From: Plasmopara viticola
Lineage: Eukaryota; Oomycota; Peronosporomycetes; Peronosporales; Peronosporaceae
Direction: 5' to 3'
Assembly: GCA_001695595.3 (NCBI GenBank)
Contig: MBPM02000005.1
Coordinates: 1,426,001-1,490,000 of the forward strand
Length of the DNA stretch: 64,000 bases
A program made the translations under genes and the position numbers. Under the pieces are notes generated by a model, which was given only the letters and a program-made list of their open reading frames with translations, did no database searches and was not told the origin of the DNA. Shown here one piece after another: positions 58,801-64,000 of the stretch. Position 1 is the first letter of the stretch. The number at the start of each line of letters is the position of its first letter.

Positions 58801-61800
58801 AGTACAATAAATAGTTTGTATACTGCAGTCTGTTACACACTACGATCTCTTAAAACGGTGGTAATAAGCAGTTTCTCGCAGGACTTATAAACTCCTCTGG
58901 ACAAATAGCTATGTAATATCCTTACAATGCGAAATTGCTTTTACAAATTCGAGTATCCTGACGCTTATACGTTTCCTCAAGGGCTCTGTAAGCTTTAAAG
59001 TGTTTAGCAGATGCGGTTAGAGATTTAAGACTCACATGCTTCGCGTACGATCAGGCTATAGTGACGCAAAGGCTAAGCTGGTGAGCATAACAATGCAATC
59101 AAAGGAGATTTGATCAATTTGCACATATCTTGTTGTAAAGCCATGTTAGGTTACCGGAAGAAGCAGCAAACACAAGCACATTAACAATGTTAAAAACGAC
59201 GATAGATTTATAGTCTAGACATCGACATGCTTTCGCTTAGTTGTACTACGTCGACTAAAACCTAAATATTCAAAGCTATCAACCATTTGCTGAGCTTTAG
59301 TCGTATCAGCGACCACCTCAAACGCAAGGTCAATTTTTTTAAGGTTCCAATTTGAGAAATTTACGCGTACGAAGCAAGGTAAACTTCAGGATGAGCTTGT
59401 TAAAGCAACTTTTTAGCACGATTAAGCATAAAACACCAAGATACAGTCGTTATAAGGACTGCTTAAGCGTTCGTCCAAAGTATCACATCATCACGATACG
59501 TGATCAGAGAAATTAGTCCCAAAACTCAAGCACAAAAGTAATATTGTGACGTTAAATGTCGGTAGCAAAACCATGCAAGAAATAGCCGACAATCCGCCGC
59601 TAGATAGTTTTAGCCTCCATACGGTAGATGCTATTCGGTAAAAGAACTGTGTGAGGATAGTAACCAATCAGGTTGATGCCGTGAGCCTCATTAAGCTCCT
59701 AGAAAATACGAGTGATTGATCTTTCGAGTTAAAAGCTTGGTCTTGTCAAAGAGCCTCTTGAGTCTCTCGCCCGATTAAAGAACTATGAAGGGTAAACACG
59801 GCTCACATTAAAGAATCTATATACAGATAGAGATAATACCTGGAAGAGGAATGTTAATAAGAGTCGAATGCACTTGATTCGAGTAGTGATCAATTTATAT
59901 ACTTCAGTAAATCTAAGTTGCAAATCAGACGTTTCAAGCTCGTCATCAGTATTCGGGTCGACCTACACAAGAAAACTTAAAGAAGTATCGACAATATATA
60001 AAATCGCCCACCGCTGATAGAAACAACCCGGAAGCCAAATGAGATTGTGTGATTTAAAGTTGTCATAACAAATTACGGCGTGACTGCACCTTCAAATACG
60101 TACGTATCGGGCGAAAGCTAAATACTGGAATGATCAAAGACGCATTGGACCAACTCTGATATGAGTGAGGTGCTTACGAACCTAGTCGTCGCACTAAATT
60201 GGCTGCAAGTAGTCTGTGTTGGCCCTCTAGCTAATACATATACTTTGCACAGTTAAATTGTCTGCATATTTTCGAGCTGAGTGCGGTCAATCATATAGGG
60301 CTGCCACAATACATCGGTGCATTTGAGCAGCAGCTTTCGACATTTGCTAAGGCGGTTGAGTAGAGGCTTTTAATGCGCAGCTGAGCCGACAGAGCATGAA
60401 TTTTCGAGAAAATGTCGGGTGTTCGAGCAGGATATCTTGCAATTTTTCGGCGCGGTCAGTGGCATCGACATGATTTTTGCAAGTTGCTTTCGTTACGGAC
60501 ACGAGAGCTGATCTTTGTCGCAACCATATAAGCTGTGCATTGTGTCGTTTCAAAATTATCTTATTCGCAACACCATCTTGCGACGACCCGTCGATCACCT
60601 GCTTGTCAGGCTAAACTTATGTACGAGCAGGTAGATGTGATTTAGCAAGTGTGTCGTACTTACCATGGCTCTGGCATACGATGTCGAGTCTAATAAAGCA
60701 AAAAAGAGCTTTTTGCGTCACATTTGAAAAATGTCACTGCTTGCCTTAGCTGACCTAGCTTACGACATCATTCTTAATCGAGTTGACTTTTTCTCGCATA
60801 GCAGACCTCGTTGATATCTTCTTGGTCGGCAACCAGAACGGTGCGACAGTGCTTAGGTCACGCAAGCTTTTTTGGCTATACGAAAGGTGCTCTAAAACTC
60901 TCTGCCATGGCTGCTAAGGAAAGGTGCTACATAAGAGTGGCGCCTAAAGCCCCAAGAGACTTCCGGAGAGGTGAAAGCGGACTTTTTCAGGTCCTAATAC
61001 TGGGATCTTCCGCGATACAAAGTATAGCGAAATCACAAAATGTAGTGTGTGTCACACTAGCTGGCGATATTACCATATTAAAAAAAGGCATGCGATGAAG
61101 AAAACATCACTAAGGCAGACTTTGTACTAAAACGCTAACAGAAAAACGATACATGATCTATTTATTGACCACAAACTACCTAAAAGCCTATTTATACTCA
61201 TACGCTTTTTTGAATAGAGCTGAACAAATATTTATTTGAAACAGGGCTTTATGAGTTGCTTGGTCCTAGTGGGAGATTACTACACATTCTTGGAGTCAAG
61301 CAGACAGCGATCTGCAGTTCGCATTGGCTTTGAGTATAGAGCAAAGGTCAAAGACATGACCTCACGCTTTTTCTGAACAAAGGTTACAGCAGCCTCACTG
61401 GATTCGCTAACGTTCGTGGGCAATTAAGAGACGATTCGCTATGACGGTTCTACACCAACGATGGAGTAGTACGCTCTTTTATTGGGACATGAAATACGCT
61501 ATAAGTCGTGTTTGGTCTTGGCGAGATAGAACGTTTGACTGCTTGAAACCCGAGGCTGCCAATCCGTGTCCCAAGCCATTTTCTTTAGCTAAAAGAGCAC
61601 TCTGCTAAAGCACCTTCGTTACGAGACATTGAAGTCGTCTGCATCGATGATGCCAATGCCTTAGGCGAATGCTTTACCATGTGTACCGTGTACAGTCAGG
61701 CTTGATAATCGAAACAGTATTTGCCGAGATGCAGCGATAAATCTCGGATTTCTATTCGACATCATTGCGTCCAAAATTTCGTAGTATCAAAATACTACTC

Positions 61801-63708
61801 TCATAAACAATCTTGTTGTTGCTTACCAGTTGATCTGACTGGAGCAGCCCAATATTGCTCGATCTTTTTGTCAGTTGCAAAGCGAAGTACACGTATCCTT
61901 CTGAAACTTGCATCTTGTCTTTGATTTTACATCATTGATTGCACATGGACCATCATTTTCCGCATTTGCAGTGTGCGTAAACTCGGTCGCTTACAATAGA
62001 ATACTGGGTGCAGACTTAAACACTAAATGCAGCTGATGAACACACTTTCACTACTAGTAAAATGCACTATCACTTCCTTTTTGTAGCAGAAACTCAACCT
62101 CATTGCTGGTTTAACTTCCACCAGTATCTGCGTGAAGTACCAAGAGCTTGTGGTTATTACTCTGCTGTTTTCGTTTTCATATTAAATTGCTTGCGCCTGG
62201 CTTTGATTACAATATATATAGTCCACTTTATATCTTGCGAGTCAGTTTAACTGCAACAATTTCATTAGTCGTACGTGCTGAAGCTAAGACCTGAAACAGC
62301 TCCACAGCTTGGTACCGCGCGTGTAGTAGGCCATTATATGAAGTCGTGCTTTTGCACCATGCATTCAGTCAGCATTGATGCCAGTTAGCATACCAAGACA
62401 TTTTACTGATCATTGCCTGACTGCAAAATTAAATTGAGTCGATTGTCAAGGTGCAAAAAATACTGGATTACCCTGCATATTGCATTCTATTGCCCCCTGG
62501 ATCATTAAAGACCAAAATATATCGGTCGTTTGTCTTCCTGTCCGTCTCTGTGCACGATTCTGTGTGACTCTGTCCGACTTGGTTCACTTTAACGCTCACA
62601 CGAGTAGATTGTTACCCAAACTCTTGCAAACATTGTGAAATTGATCCTTTCTTTTACGGCGAGTAGAATCTGTCTACAAATGCTCAGTTAGACCCGATAC
62701 GCATTGCACTTCGTAAACGAACTAGAAACTTTGCCGTTAAACCTATGTTTACATTAAAAGTGCAAGCATTATTGTGTTGACATCCGCGATACAGCCACTG
62801 CAAATTTATATCGACTGCCAAATTTTATTCATCCAAAGTTCGACTCGATCAAAAAACGAAGAAACAAATCTTTCGACCTATGCAGCCAAAGATACAAAAA
62901 GTGTTAAGTTTCAAAGGTTGCACCGAGCCGTATAAAGCAAAAAAGAACCTTTCGCAGGTATTATCAGCTGCAAGAGGAACTACAGAGCGCACTCAAAACA
63001 TATATTTTGGTCGACTGTGCGTTAAGTAGCCAAAAAGTCGGCTTATGCATCCGCAAATAAAGATTAATTCGATGTCTTTGAGTTAATGTAACCGCTGTCT
63101 TACACAATCTGCTCATTCTGGCTGGCGAGAATACCGATGTGAATGGGTTCGACCCTATGCTATACAAATATTCGTCTACTGTAATTGTGCTTCTTTGTGC
63201 CTCACAAGTTAGTGTCAGTGCGACGTGCTTTATCGGCCGATGCTTGAAGTTACTTCTAGAACAGCAGAGAGAAGCCCTATTATGCACAACTAGAAAAAAA
63301 ATCACTGCATTTTTATGTCTATCGCGTAGTTGTACTTAATGTCATTAAAAGGATCGGCTCCACAGTAAGTGACATAATTTTTGCTCCACACAATAAAGCT
63401 GACTTGTTAGTCATTGTCAAGCACACAATCTTTGTGATTAAAGGACATATCAAAGCCATGAAACCGTCAGATCGATGCACGATGCAATCAGACCATGGAA
63501 AAAAATTTGGAACATCCCATGTTTACTAAGCAATATCTGAGAGAAGAATACTATGGGTAGTACTTTTTCACGCTCGGATTATATATCATTAAAGCCTTAT
63601 AACAGAAGAGACGTTCAATATGGAGCCGCCTTTTTGCCGCGGCGCCGCACGTCACTCGTTAATCTGTGCGAAGGGAACGCGATAAATTTGTTCCCAAGGA
63701 CATAATTT
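55843..63708. other. Long gene-poor stretch
   Basis: I see nothing supportable in nearly 8 kb. A TTG-started minus frame at 56800-57075 would encode two hydrophobic segments, but it has no ATG near its start. A GC-richer patch at 58260-58500 is open on both strands and may be a coding remnant. Confidence 0.4.
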
Positions 63709-63972
63709 GTGCAGATCCCATTAATGCCAATGGAAACAGCGACCGTCACGAGTATTTCAAAGGCGCTGCGGCTCCCACGGCCTTTTCTAAATGAAACAAA
63801 TTGTGCGTTTCAGCAGCTGGAAACTTGGCAACAACTTGCGGCATTAGTGGCAACAGAATGCGTGAAAATCAAGCCATTGGGCTACTACCGAACGCCGGAT
63901 AGTATCGACATGTACGGAACTGGCTATCATACTATTTCTGATTGCTACGCTCTGATGAGGCTAATAGTATGA
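63709..63972 (+). CDS. Short ORF near the window edge, unknown
   Basis: This ATG-started ORF of 87 codons lies in locally GC-richer sequence. The second half (ECVKIKPLGYYRTPDSIDMYGTGYHTISDCY) has a soluble-protein composition with several Tyr and two Cys. There is no signal peptide or recognised domain. It could be the end of a decayed gene. Confidence 0.25.
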   Translation: MQIPLMPMETATVTSISKALRLPRPFLNETNCAFQQLETWQQLAALVATECVKIKPLGYYRTPDSIDMYGTGYHTISDCYALMRLIV

Positions 63973-64000
63973 TATATGATATATGTGATTATGCCCGTGT

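Overview
The window looks like a gene-poor, repeat-rich stretch of an oomycete genome (Peronosporales type: Phytophthora or a downy mildew). The evidence is a bZIP-PAS transcription factor of the oomycete kind, very short introns with GT(A/G)NGT-like donors and YAG acceptors, Inr/FPR-like core promoter motifs about 30-40 bases before start codons, AT-rich non-coding DNA with islands of GC-richer coding sequence, and decayed LINE and Mutator-like elements. This is inferred from the sequence alone; the species cannot be named.

Layout. 0.5-2.4 kb: a secreted heme-thiolate peroxidase-like gene (+) converging on a secreted 16-cysteine protein gene (-). 3.7-5.1 kb: a two-exon gene for a small protein with a possible ubiquitin-like body and a C-terminal membrane segment (-), with a decayed inverted copy (+). 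5-13.8 kb: nothing convincing. 13.9-15.5 kb: the peroxidase/cysteine-rich pair again, inverted as a unit. 18.4-19.6 kb: decayed LINE reverse transcriptase. 24.2-24.5 kb: a short alanine-rich heptad-repeat ORF. 25.2-26.0 kb: a third peroxidase-like gene, without a cysteine-rich partner. 34.3-36.5 kb: the C-terminal half of another decayed LINE. 40.9-41.2 kb: a GC-rich SINE-like insert with a 13-bp target duplication. 43.5-44.8 kb: an intact three-exon bZIP-PAS gene. 45.26-47.08 kb: a Mutator-like element with 0.4-kb terminal inverted repeats. 48.3-50.5 kb: a 12-bp minisatellite and a second, frameshifted Mutator-like transposase. 50.86-50.92 kb: a retroposed fragment of U2 snRNA with a 15-bp target duplication. 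55.6-55.8 kb: a possible broken secreted-effector gene. The last 8 kb hold nothing I can support except one short ORF.

How the genes fit together. The strongest biological signal is the duplicated convergent pair: an extracellular heme-thiolate peroxidase-like enzyme and an extracellular 16-Cys protein, moved and kept together as a cassette. Both cysteine-rich genes carry the same palindromic motif exactly 65 bases before their ATG, and the peroxidase-like genes share Inr/FPR-like promoters. All three enzymes keep the heme-ligand motif Pro-Cys-Pro but have Asp-Arg-Asp where known family members have Glu-His-Asp or Glu-Gly-Asp, so their chemistry may be unusual. The mobile-element remnants (two LINEs, a SINE-like insert, a retroposed U2 fragment, two Mutator-like elements) offer plausible agents for the duplication and shuffling.
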